A DNA stretch of 64,000 nucleotides from Pycnopodia helianthoides (lineage: Eukaryota; Echinodermata; Asteroidea; Forcipulatida; Asteriidae), in contig CM063246.1 of NCBI GenBank assembly GCA_032158295.1, positions 14,853,168-14,917,167 on the forward strand, read 5' to 3'. The position numbers and the translations under genes were made by a program. The notes under the pieces are model-generated. The model searched no databases. It was not told the origin of the DNA and worked only from the letters and a program-made list of their open reading frames with translations. Shown here in pieces: positions 46,584 through 55,671 of the stretch (its first letter is position 1; every line of letters begins with the position of its first letter).

Positions 46584-47582
46584 ATGCCGCGGCCAAAACG
46601 AACCCCTGCCACCCCGAAATCGACTGGGGCGAGTGGTACTAAGCGCCCGAAACGCGGCTCATCGGGGCGTACTTCGGCGGCCACCATGGCGGGTTCCGTG
46701 ACAGCCTCATCCTCGGCCCCCACTCCGGTGGCAGACGTGGAGCCGGCTGCATTGGGACGTCCAGTTGCGGTGTCGGCCTCAGCATCATCGCCTTATTCTG
46801 GGATAGGTGAGTTTAATGCGGTTTTATATTCTCCTAGCCCAAATTTTCCAACCTCAGTTCTCACCACGGTTAACCCGGCTACAGTAGGGGTTACTCAATC
46901 CCCATTGCTAAGCGTGTGTGATGAGCTTGGGGCTGAAGTGCCTCTTTCAGTGCAAGAGAAAATTTGGAAAGGGGAGTTTGTTGAATTTGGTTCATTGTTG
47001 AGGCCGGTTCCAGGCGATTCCATTAATGATTGTATTTTTATGGTCGGCTCCCAAGAGTCTCCTGCTTGGCAACTCAGGCCGCATAAGCAGCCCCGGCGTG
47101 TAACGTCCATTGAGCAATGGACATCGGCATTTTTAATTTTTGCCTCCATTTTTCTCAAGCGGCACCCTGAGCAAGCGCGCTATTTGCTGAAATATGCCGA
47201 TATTGTGCGTTCTGCTGCCAATAGGCGTACTGGCTTTGGCTGGCGCGATTACGACATAAACTTTAGATTGAGGCAAGCCCGTATGCCATCCCGCTCCTGG
47301 GCTACCATTGACGCTGAGTTGTGGCTCACTTTGGTTGGTGCGCCGGTTCAGCCACATAATTTTCGTCCCTACGGAAACAATGGCTCCTTTCGGCAGCACG
47401 ACCGCAATGGTGGAGTGGGACAACGGCAGTCAACCCAAATGCTCCGTACCTGTCAGCTCCGTACCTGTACAGCCTGCCGTTACGCGCACAAATGCGCTAA
47501 CTGCTCCTCAGCCGGTCATGCAGCCGTGCATTGCAGAGTTACTCGTTCCCTCAAGCCAGCAGCTAGCACCAACCCCAATTAA
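46584..47582 (+). CDS. Gag-like protein, Ngaro-type retrotransposon (copy 1, intact)
   Basis: Starts at the first ATG after the leader (MPRPKRTP); longer reading would need a TTG start. It encodes 332 residues. The first 110 are basic then Ser/Ala/Pro-rich and probably disordered; the middle (about 150-265) is a globular segment with WTSAFLIFASIFLKRHPEQA and ANRRTGFGWRDYDINFRLRQ. The C-terminus carries a perfect CX2CX4HX4C zinc knuckle (CANCSSAGHAAVHC, residues 304-317). Expected role: packaging the element RNA. The 3' end overlaps the pol ORF, which is in the +1 frame. Only this copy of gag is unbroken. Confidence 0.8.
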   Translation: MPRPKRTPATPKSTGASGTKRPKRGSSGRTSAATMAGSVTASSSAPTPVADVEPAALGRPVAVSASASSPYSGIGEFNAVLYSPSPNFPTSVLTTVNPATVGVTQSPLLSVCDELGAEVPLSVQEKIWKGEFVEFGSLLRPVPGDSINDCIFMVGSQESPAWQLRPHKQPRRVTSIEQWTSAFLIFASIFLKRHPEQARYLLKYADIVRSAANRRTGFGWRDYDINFRLRQARMPSRSWATIDAELWLTLVGAPVQPHNFRPYGNNGSFRQHDRNGGVGQRQSTQMLRTCQLRTCTACRYAHKCANCSSAGHAAVHCRVTRSLKPAASTNPN

Positions 47583-48717
47583 GCTCAATAAGTTGCTTCC
47601 GTTTTTGCTTGTTTATCCTAACAAATTTGATTCTCAACTCCTCTTGCATGGTTTTTCTTATGGCTTTAGGCTTGGTTACGTTGGTCAACGGGTTGGTTCA
47701 CTGGCTCGTAATTTGACTTCTGTTTTTGACAATCCTTCCATGGTTAGGCAGAAGGTTGACCGTGAGGTTGAACTTGGCCGAGTGGCTGGCCCATTTTTAG
47801 ATCCTCCTTTGCAGGCCCTCCGTTGTTCCCCAATTGGTCTTGTACCAAAACAAGTGCCTGGAGAATTTCGCCTGATTCATAACCTTTCTTCGCCGCTTGG
47901 TGATTCAGTTAATGATCACATTGATCAATCTTTAACGTCAGTCACTTATGCTAGTTTTGATGATGCTGTTGCCATGGTGACTCTTTTGGGTCCTGGTGCT
48001 CTTATGGCCAAATCGGATATCAAATCAGCGTTTCGCTTGCTTCCGGTTCACCCCGATGATTTTAATTTGCTGGGTTTCACTCTTGATGGCCACTTCTATT
48101 TCGACAAATGTATGCCAATGGGTTGTTCTATTTCTTGTGCCACATTTGAACGATTTAGCACCTTCCTGGAATACAGTGCCCGCAAGGTCGCTGTTACCCC
48201 GAACATTTTGCATTATCTTGATGATTTTCTCTTCGTTGGTAAACAGGCCACTCACGAGTGTGAGCGTGCCCTGCAGTCCTTTAAAGTCGTTTGCAAGGAA
48301 TTTGGGGTGCCTTTGGCGGTTGAGAAAACTGAGGGGCCGACAACTACATTAACTTTCCTGGGCTTGGCAATTAATACAATATCTCAGGAAGTTACGGTGC
48401 CTCCGGGCAAACTAACTGCCTTGCAGGCTAAACTGGACAGTGTGTTGGTTAGGAAGAAGGTCACACTCCGTGTTCTCCAATCTTTGTTAGGGAGTTTGAA
48501 TTTTGTGTGTAGAGCAGTTCGGCCAGGTCGTGCTTTTCTGAGGCGCTTATTTGATATGACACGGGGTGTTTCTAAGCCACATCATCGCATTCGTGTTACG
48601 ACAGGGGCTAGGGAAGATCTACTTGCTTGGCAACAATTTTTGTTACACTTTAATGGTTCAGTTATGTTTCCACCCGGTATTTGGATGTCTAATGGTAATT
48701 ATAGCCCACGAGTGTGA
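47380..48717 (+). pseudogene. Pol, reverse-transcriptase part only (copy 1)
   Basis: From the ATG inside gag the frame encodes 445 residues, matching copy 2 until MSNGN. After that the duplication junction adds five foreign residues (YSPRV) and a stop. All RT motifs are present (SDIKSAFR, PMGCSIS, YLDD, FLGL) but the RNase H domain and everything downstream are missing. The cut falls just before the first RNase H catalytic aspartate. Confidence 0.8.
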
Positions 48718-49431
48718 TTACCCGCTAAACTGTGTACTAGTGCTAAAGCACTGTGGCTGGCTGTTCCCCGCTCTACTGATCACAGGAGGCCAAAGAAGTC
48801 CATTTGGCATTAGGGCTATGCATAGAGCAAGGCTTGTATGGCTATGTTTGGTCAAATCCTAATGTGAATCATTTTGCCAGATAACAAAAGAAACTCCTTG
48901 CAAGATCACTGCAAACCTTCAAACTCCGCACATAGTTACTCTTTACCTGTAGAAGACACCGCTTTCTTGGCGTCATAATGACGTCATCATGTGGTATCAA
49001 TTAAATTTGAAATTAAAGTTGATATTTGAAAATTCTTACTTATGAACCGTGCATGGATTTTTACAATCCATAACATCATCGTAGAGGTCTTCCAAAAATA
49101 ACAAATGCTACACAAGGTGGACCCAATTGACCTTGACTCCCGTGAAAAGTAGAAGTTAAGTATTAAACGTTTGCATTTATTTCCTTCCTGTGTAATACAT
49201 GTACTTTCCGAAAAATTTTCAAAAGCTATCAACAATTTTTTCATCGATTTAATTAAACACTGACCCCTTTGATAGCCGAACACCTCAGTGTTTGTTTGTA
49301 CAAACACTTAAGCTCTAGTGATTATTGCTTCTATTAACCCTACTTTAAAAACAATTTTTCCAATAATGGAGGGATCTGAAAGCTCTGATAGGAATACTCA
49401 ATTTCATTTCATTTTGTTTAATTTATTCTAG

Positions 49432-49660
49432 TTGTGAAGCCAAGGACTCTCAGAAAGGCAAACGTTATCGCTTTACTAGCCAAGAACCCAACGGAGAGAA
49501 GACAAGGAAAGAAGTTTTAGTTTTAGATAGGAGAGGAAAACCCCAGATAAGCAATCCGGTAGGGACTGAAAACCCAATCCACATAGTGCCCCCAGCATGA
49601 TTCGAACCGGGGTCCTAGAGGTGGAAGGCAAGGAAAGATACTACTACGCCAACCCGACCC
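49432..49660 (-). mobile_element. tRNA-derived SINE (family 1) in unit 2
   Basis: Duplicate of 45904-46132. Confidence 0.75.
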
Positions 49661-49714
49661 TCAATAGACAATTATCCACACTGCTTTGTAAACATCTTAA
49701 TCTAGCTTGCATAA

Positions 49715-50006
49715 CAGATTTTAGGCCAAGTCTTTGAGCCTCAAATAATTTATTACTACTAGACAGGCTGGTGGGTTGCCGTGGGGCATATTTTGCTTCG
49801 TGGTCGGATGTTGGTGCAATTAACTGACCATGTGTTACAAATTAACTTCCCATTGGTCTTTTATTTGTTTCACGGCTTGCGGGCAGCGTCCCCCCTTGGA
49901 TCCACCATGGATCCACTGTCCACGTGGCAAAGACAGTCACTTTTGTTTGAGCAGTCCTTGTATTAACTTGTTTTCTTGTGCTTAAGAAATACAGTTTCGT
50001 TAAATT
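49715..50006 (+). repeat. A1 terminal repeat of the full-length element
   Basis: 292 bp, apparently identical to A2 (55189-55480). Preceded by GCATAA, whose TAA is also found at the B1/A2 joint and after B2. Confidence 0.9.
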
Positions 50007-50111
50007 GTTCATTCCTTCATCTTTGTTTGCTGTTATTTGGAGTTTCGTTGGTTGTTATCCTTCATCGTTGTTTGCTGTTATTTTGAGTTTCGTCCACTTT
50101 TTGGTTCGAGG

Positions 50112-51109
50112 ATGCCGCGGCCAAAACGAACCCCTGCCACCCCGAAATCGACTGGGGCGAGTGGTACTAAGCGCCCGAAACGCGGCTCATCGGGGCGTAC
50201 TTCGGCGGCCACCATGGCGGGTTCCGTGACAGCCTCATCCTCGGCCCCCACTCCGGTGGCAGACGTGGAGCCGGCTGCATTGGGACGTCCAGTTGCGGTG
50301 TCGGCCTCAGCATCATCGCCTTATTCTGGGATAGGTGAGTTTAATGCGGTTTTATATTCTCCTAGCCCAAATTTTCCAACCTCAGTTCTCACCACGGTTA
50401 ACCCGGCTACAGTAGGGGTTACTCAATCCCCATTGCTAAGCGTGTGTGATGAGCTTGGGGCTGAAGTGCCTCTTTCAGTGCAAAGAAAATTTGGAAAGGG
50501 GAGTTTGTTGAATTTGGTTCATTGTTGAGGCCGGTTCCAGGCGATTCCATTAATGATTGTATTTTTATGGTCGGCTCCCAAGAGTCTCCTGCTTGGCAAC
50601 TCAGGCCGCATAAGCAGCCCCGGCGTGTAACGTCCATTGAGCAATGGACATCGGCATTTTTAATTTTTGCCTCCATTTTTCTCAAGCGGCACCCTGAGCA
50701 AGCGCGCTATTTGCTGAAATATGCCGATATTGTGCGTTCTGCTGCCAATAGGCGTACTGGCTTTGGCTGGCGCGATTACGACATAAACTTTAGATTGAGG
50801 CAAGCCCGTATGCCATCCCGCTCCTGGGCTACCATTGACGCTGAGTTGTGGCTCACTTTGGTTGGTGCGCCGGTTCAGCCACATAATTTTCGTCCCTACG
50901 GAAACAATGGCTCCTTTCGGCAGCACGACCGCAATGGTGGAGTGGGACAACGGCAGTCAACCCAAATGCTCCGTACCTGTCAGCTCCGTACCTGTACAGC
51001 CTGCCGTTACGCGCACAAATGCGCTAACTGCTCCTCAGCCGGTCATGCAGCCGTGCATTGCAGAGTTACTCGTTCCCTCAAGCCAGCAGCTAGCACCAAC
51101 CCCAATTAA
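50112..51109 (+). pseudogene. Gag-like ORF, full-length element (frameshifted)
   Basis: Same start (MPRPKRTP) and zinc knuckle as copy 1, but one base is missing near 50484 (CAAAG where copy 1 has CAAGAG). The frame moves after about residue 124 and stops at 50528. The remainder is open again in the original reading from about 50522 to 51109. This is either true inactivation or a sequencing or assembly error, since the other copy is intact. Confidence 0.8.
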
Positions 51110-52676
51110 GCTCAATAAGTTGCTTCCGTTTTTGCTTGTTTATCCTAACAAATTTGATTCTCAACTCCTCTTGCATGGTTTTTCTTATGGCTTTAGGCTT
51201 GGTTACGTTGGTCAACGGGTTGGTTCACTGGCTCGTAATTTGACTTCTGTTTTTGACAATCCTTCCATGGTTAGGCAGAAGGTTGACCGTGAGGTTGAAC
51301 TTGGCCGAGTGGCTGGCCCATTTTTAGATCCTCCTTTGCAGGCCCTCCGTTGTTCCCCAATTGGTCTTGTACCAAAACAAGTGCCTGGAGAATTTCGCCT
51401 GATTCATAACCTTTCTTCGCCGCTTGGTGATTCAGTTAATGATCACATTGATCAATCTTTAACGTCAGTCACTTATGCTAGTTTTGATGATGCTGTTGCC
51501 ATGGTGACTCTTTTGGGTCCTGGTGCTCTTATGGCCAAATCGGATATCAAATCAGCGTTTCGCTTGCTTCCGGTTCACCCCGATGATTTTAATTTGCTGG
51601 GTTTCACTCTTGATGGCCACTTCTATTTCGACAAATGTATGCCAATGGGTTGTTCTATTTCTTGTGCCACATTTGAACGATTTAGCACCTTCCTGGAATA
51701 CAGTGCCCGCAAGGTCGCTGTTACCCCGAACATTTTGCATTATCTTGATGATTTTCTCTTCGTTGGTAAACAGGCCACTCACGAGTGTGAGCGTGCCCTG
51801 CAGTCCTTTAAAGTCGTTTGCAAGGAATTTGGGGTGCCTTTGGCGGTTGAGAAAACTGAGGGGCCGACAACTACATTAACTTTCCTGGGCTTGGCAATTA
51901 ATACAATATCTCAGGAAGTTACGGTGCCTCCGGGCAAACTAACTGCCTTGCAGGCTAAACTGGACAGTGTGTTGGTTAGGAAGAAGGTCACACTCCGTGT
52001 TCTCCAATCTTTGTTAGGGAGTTTGAATTTTGTGTGTAGAGCAGTTCGGCCAGGTCGTGCTTTTCTGAGGCGCTTATTTGATATGACACGGGGTGTTTCT
52101 AAGCCACATCATCGCATTCGTGTTACGACAGGGGCTAGGGAAGATCTACTTGCTTGGCAACAATTTTTGTTACACTTTAATGGTTCAGTTATGTTTCCAC
52201 CCGGTATTTGGATGTCTAATGGTAACTTACATTTGTTTACGGATGCTTCAGCAGAACTAGGCTTTGGGGCATTTTTTGATGGCAGTTGGTCGCAAGGTCG
52301 TTGGCCGGATGCGATCCGTTCATTGAAAATGTCCATAGCATTTCTTGAGCTGTTTCCTATTACACTTGCTCTGCGTTTATGGAGTCCCGCCTTGCGGAAT
52401 AACAGAGTAATTTTTTGGTGCGATAATGAGGCTGTTGTGTCTATTATCAATCGGCAGACGTCACATTGTCCTAAGATCATGAAATTGGTTCGTTCAATGG
52501 TATTGCACTGTCTGGAATTCAACATTCACTTCAAGGCACGTCATGTACCCGGTGTTGATAATTCTATCGCCGATGCTCTTTCCCGTTTTCAGATGAAACG
52601 TTTTCGCCAGTTGGCTCCCGGGGCAGACCCCGTTTTGACTCCCTTACCCAGCAACCTTTGGGACGACTTCAGTTAG
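50907..52676 (+). CDS. Pol: reverse transcriptase-RNase H (full-length element)
   Basis: 589 residues from the first in-frame ATG, which lies inside gag in the +1 frame. RT: CSPIGLVPKQVPGEFRLIHN, motif A SDIKSAFR (Asp213), motif B PMGCSIS, motif C YLDD (279-282), then FLGLAIN. RNase H: FTDAS (Asp446), LEL (Glu481), WCDNEAVV (Asp506), SIADALSR (Asp556); all four acidic residues are present. Together they should copy the element RNA into DNA and remove the template. No protease or DDE integrase is seen. The 3' end overlaps the recombinase frame by up to 115 bases. Confidence 0.9.
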   Translation: MAPFGSTTAMVEWDNGSQPKCSVPVSSVPVQPAVTRTNALTAPQPVMQPCIAELLVPSSQQLAPTPIKLNKLLPFLLVYPNKFDSQLLLHGFSYGFRLGYVGQRVGSLARNLTSVFDNPSMVRQKVDREVELGRVAGPFLDPPLQALRCSPIGLVPKQVPGEFRLIHNLSSPLGDSVNDHIDQSLTSVTYASFDDAVAMVTLLGPGALMAKSDIKSAFRLLPVHPDDFNLLGFTLDGHFYFDKCMPMGCSISCATFERFSTFLEYSARKVAVTPNILHYLDDFLFVGKQATHECERALQSFKVVCKEFGVPLAVEKTEGPTTTLTFLGLAINTISQEVTVPPGKLTALQAKLDSVLVRKKVTLRVLQSLLGSLNFVCRAVRPGRAFLRRLFDMTRGVSKPHHRIRVTTGAREDLLAWQQFLLHFNGSVMFPPGIWMSNGNLHLFTDASAELGFGAFFDGSWSQGRWPDAIRSLKMSIAFLELFPITLALRLWSPALRNNRVIFWCDNEAVVSIINRQTSHCPKIMKLVRSMVLHCLEFNIHFKARHVPGVDNSIADALSRFQMKRFRQLAPGADPVLTPLPSNLWDDFS

Positions 52677-53596
52677 AGGTACAAGACTTGTTGCAACATT
52701 CATTGGCCCCCCGCACGCACTTGCTTTACCAAAGGGCATGGCAACTTTTCCAGTGGTTTTGCTCAAATCATGGCTTCCTTAATACAACTACCCGGTCTCT
52801 TCAGTCCCTGGTTCAATTTATTGCATTTTTGTCAGTTAATAAGTATGCACCAAACTCCATTGCAACTTATGTTTCAGGTATTGCATCAGCACTGCGTTTG
52901 TCTGGGTCACCTGATATCACCAAACATTTCATTATTAAACGTTTGTTGGATGGCTGTAGACGTATCAATAGCCGCCGTGACGCACGCCGCCCCATTACAT
53001 TGCTCATTTTGCAGCGCATTGTGCCGGCGCTGGATTCAGTTTGCAGCAGCCGCTTTGAAGCTTGCTTATTTCGCACAGCGTTTCTGTTAGCTTTCTTTGG
53101 TTTTCTGCGGGTTGGGGAACTGACAGCCACATCCAAGGATGCGGCATCTCCCTTGAGGCGGTCGGATGTTTCCCTGCAGCACGAGCCTGCAGGCCAAGTT
53201 GTTGTTTTGAATGTTCGGTTTTCAAAAACTGATCAGTTTGGTAAAGGTTGTTTCATTGTCATTCCAGTGTTCTCACAAGCTGGCAATTTACTCTGCCCTG
53301 TGCGGGCCACTGAGCAGTATATGTCCATGCGGGCTTGCACCTCGCAGGGCGATAATTTTTTAACCCACTTTAATGGGACCCCGGTCACACGCGCTCAGTT
53401 CACGGCGGTCTTGCAGCGCGCTCTTGGTTTTGTTGGCCTTAAGGACCAGCGCTTCACCTCTCATTCATTTCGTATTGGGGCGGCGACATCTGCGGCTATG
53501 GCAGGTTTACCCGAGTCGGTCATACAAACTATGGGTCGTTGGAAATCCAATGTTTACAGGCGGTACATTCGTATTGCACCTGACTTTATTTTATGA
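52562..53596 (+). CDS. Tyrosine recombinase (integrase) of the element
   Basis: The frame is open from 52562 and is -1 relative to pol. It has no ATG before the catalytic core; the computed start at 52658 is a TTG. Numbering from there (312 residues): an N-terminal helical core-binding-like region to about 110, the catalytic Arg in GFLRVGELTA (Arg151), HSFRIGAATSAAMAG (His269, Arg272), MGRWKS (Trp295) and the nucleophile in VYRRYIRI (Tyr303). These match the R-H-x-x-R-H/W-Y pattern of tyrosine recombinases. It is expected to join the circular DNA intermediate to the target without a duplication. The overlap with pol suggests a -1 frameshift fusion, though splicing is possible. Confidence 0.85.
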   Translation, partial: FYRRCSFPFSDETFSPVGSRGRPRFDSLTQQPLGRLQLEVQDLLQHSLAPRTHLLYQRAWQLFQWFCSNHGFLNTTTRSLQSLVQFIAFLSVNKYAPNSIATYVSGIASALRLSGSPDITKHFIIKRLLDGCRRINSRRDARRPITLLILQRIVPALDSVCSSRFEACLFRTAFLLAFFGFLRVGELTATSKDAASPLRRSDVSLQHEPAGQVVVLNVRFSKTDQFGKGCFIVIPVFSQAGNLLCPVRATEQYMSMRACTSQGDNFLTHFNGTPVTRAQFTAVLQRALGFVGLKDQRFTSHSFRIGAATSAAMAGLPESVIQTMGRWKSNVYRRYIRIAPDFIL

Positions 53597-53663
53597 TTCA
53601 TGCACCATTATCAGTTGATATTGCCAAACTAACACCCTTTCATTTATTTTTGTTTATTTTTGA

Positions 53664-54245
53664 GCGACCTTACACCACGGTGTGCCCGTGGTGTGGGTCA
53701 TTGGTGATTCATTCGTAGACGGGATGTCCCGGACGGCGGCGTGGTGCAGTGATGAAGCTTGCCTTCGGGACTTTGAAGTTCGATACTATGGAAGGCGTGG
53801 TCTGTGCCTGTCACAATACAATGACTTTCTGCATGAGACGTGGGCTACAGCCAACCAAACCCCGGATGTTTGTATCCTGCACGTGGGGTCGAACGACCTC
53901 GACCGCCTGCCCAAAAAGGACATACTAGATAGCATCAGAAGTATATTGCGCTATAGTAGACAAATGCTCCCTAACGCGGTGTTATTTTGGTCCAGCATTT
54001 TACCCCGTATCCATTATATGGGTGCATATAACCAAAATAAGGTGGAGCGGACACGCCGGGCCATTAACCGCATTGTTGGTGGCCTGTTTCGTGCTGCTCC
54101 TGGGGGGTTAATTGCACATCCACAAATTGTTTGGGACAAACCCGAACTGTTCGTGCAGGATGGTGTACACCTAACGGATAAGTCAACTAAATTGTTACTT
54201 GTTAATTTTTGTGTTGCCCTGGTATCACACTATTCCACTATTTGA
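53664..54245 (+). CDS. SGNH/GDSL-like hydrolase of the element
   Basis: The frame opens at 53664 after a stop; the computed start at 53682 is GTG and the first ATG comes after the catalytic serine. Numbering from 53682 (187 residues): block I VIGDSF (Ser10), block II YGRRGL (Gly near 37), block III HVGSND (Asn71), block V DGVH (Asp160, His163). The full set of SGNH residues is present with normal spacing, which argues for a functional esterase-like fold. It follows the recombinase by 67 bases in another frame. How it is translated is unclear: splicing, re-initiation or non-AUG start. Its role in transposition is unknown. Confidence 0.8.
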   Translation, partial: ATLHHGVPVVWVIGDSFVDGMSRTAAWCSDEACLRDFEVRYYGRRGLCLSQYNDFLHETWATANQTPDVCILHVGSNDLDRLPKKDILDSIRSILRYSRQMLPNAVLFWSSILPRIHYMGAYNQNKVERTRRAINRIVGGLFRAAPGGLIAHPQIVWDKPELFVQDGVHLTDKSTKLLLVNFCVALVSHYSTI

Positions 54246-54272
54246 TAAATTCACAACGAGGCTATTGTGGCG

Positions 54273-54295
54273 GCGGTCATTATTCCATAATGACC
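54273..54295. terminator. Stem-loop between the hydrolase and B1
   Basis: CGGTCATTAT, loop TCC, ATAATGACCG form a perfect 10-bp stem. It could mark an RNA end or act in replication; the function is inferred only. Confidence 0.4.
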
Positions 54296-54299
54296 GTTT

Positions 54300-55188
54300 G
54301 GCGGAATTTCATTGTGTACACCTTCATAGTCCTCGGGTGTATTCATTCAATTAGTACTTTCTGAAGCATTTGCTCTTTATTTTGTTGTTTTATACCTGTT
54401 GGCAAATTTAGCTTTGAAACTTATTCTGCCATTGACCTGCTACCACTATGGTATTTTATTTGATTTGATTAACATGCAACCCATGTATGCCATTTGAGTT
54501 GTTATGTAACTCTTCCCCTTACATTTATTAAATTATGATTTCGCGGATTGGATTACTACCGGAAATCAATGTTGATAATAATTGTATGAGATTTTGCGGG
54601 TTGGATTACTACCGGAAATCAATTTTGATACAATTTGTATATGAGATTTCGCGGTTGGACTACTACCGGAAATCAGTTTTGATAATAATTGTATGAGATT
54701 TCGCGGGTTGGACTACTACCGGAAATCAGTTTTGATAATAATTGTATGAGATTTCGCGGGTTGGACTACTACCGGAAATCAGTTTTGATAATAATTGTAT
54801 GAGATTTCGCGGGTTGGACTACTACCGGAAATCAGTTTTGTTAATAATTGTATGAGATTTCGCGGGTTGGACTACTACCGGAAATCAATTTTATTGATAA
54901 AAATTGTATGAGATTTCGCGGGTTGGACTACTACCGGAAATCAGTTTTGTTAATGTTTAAAATCTCGTGGATTAAACTACTGCCGGAGATCAGTACTGTT
55001 CTTGCAAATATATTAAGAGTTGCTTTCAGTTTGCAAAAATGCAGTTTGGTTAATTGGTTGCATTTGTAACAAACTGTTCATGGTTTTAAGATCATGTAAT
55101 TTTACTCCGTATTCAATTAGAATAAAAGGGCTGCTCAAGCCACACAGTACAAACGCCATGTGTCTTTACTTGTCTTATGTGGTAATAA
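54300..55188 (+). repeat. Split direct repeat B1
   Basis: 889 bp starting GGCGGAATTTCATTGTG and ending CTTATGTGGTAATAA, directly followed by A2. Matches B2 except for the number of internal 53-bp units. Confidence 0.9.
54537..55000 (+). repeat. 53-bp tandem repeat in B1, about 9 units
   Basis: Units contain ATTTCGCGGGTTGGACTACT and ACCGGAAATCAGTTTTGATA. The first two and the last are the most divergent. Confidence 0.95.
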
Positions 55189-55480
55189 CAGATTTTAGGC
55201 CAAGTCTTTGAGCCTCAAATAATTTATTACTACTAGACAGGCTGGTGGGTTGCCGTGGGGCATATTTTGCTTCGTGGTCGGATGTTGGTGCAATTAACTG
55301 ACCATGTGTTACAAATTAACTTCCCATTGGTCTTTTATTTGTTTCACGGCTTGCGGGCAGCGTCCCCCCTTGGATCCACCATGGATCCACTGTCCACGTG
55401 GCAAAGACAGTCACTTTTGTTTGAGCAGTCCTTGTATTAACTTGTTTTCTTGTGCTTAAGAAATACAGTTTCGTTAAATT
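55189..55480 (+). repeat. Split direct repeat A2
   Basis: 292 bp, apparently identical to A1 at 49715 and 46187. Confidence 0.95.
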
Positions 55481-55671
55481 CCCACCACCTTCCCCTGCAT
55501 TCCACCTTGTCAATCATTGGGATGTTTTAAACACGATTGCTTGTAAGGACTCTAATCATCATGTTGGCATGAGATAGCAAGCATGGGGCCAACGTACGAT
55601 CTCATTTTTCCCACTGGGTTTGAGTTTGCGTATCCGGCTACTATCCCGTTTGGGGTCTTTGCAAGCACATC
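55481..55671 (+). other. 191-bp spacer between A2 and B2
   Basis: Not found in A1 or B1. It contains two interlocked complementary pairs (TTGGC with GCCAA, ATGAGAT with ATCTCAT at about 55564-55603), which could form a pseudoknot-like fold. It may be a normal part of this element or a later insertion. Confidence 0.6.

Larger units (their letters stand above)
45184..48698 (+). repeat. Tandem duplication, unit 1 (3.5 kb)
   Basis: The unit begins AGCCCACGAGTGTGATTACC and ends TCTAATGGTAA within the element's pol gene. Unit 2 follows after 4 bases. From about 45700 on, the two units look identical apart from one base missing in unit 2; the first 520 bp differ by many 1-3 bp indels. Confidence 0.95.
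46187..48698 (+). mobile_element. Ngaro-type retrotransposon, 5' truncated copy
   Basis: Contains A1, gag and the RT part of pol, then stops at the duplication junction before RNase H. It lacks the recombinase, hydrolase and all right-hand repeats, so it cannot move by itself. Confidence 0.85.
48703..52225 (+). repeat. Tandem duplication, unit 2 (3.5 kb)
   Basis: Same content as unit 1: about 1 kb of element flank with the SINE, then A1, leader, gag and RT, continuing seamlessly into the full-length element. Offset from unit 1 is 3519 bp at the start, 3528 after the indel-rich zone and 3527 after the gag deletion. Confidence 0.95.

Noticed and set aside
53664..54245. Host esterase gene captured by chance
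   Set aside because: It lies between the recombinase and B1 inside the repeat boundaries, and such hydrolases are known in Ngaro elements.
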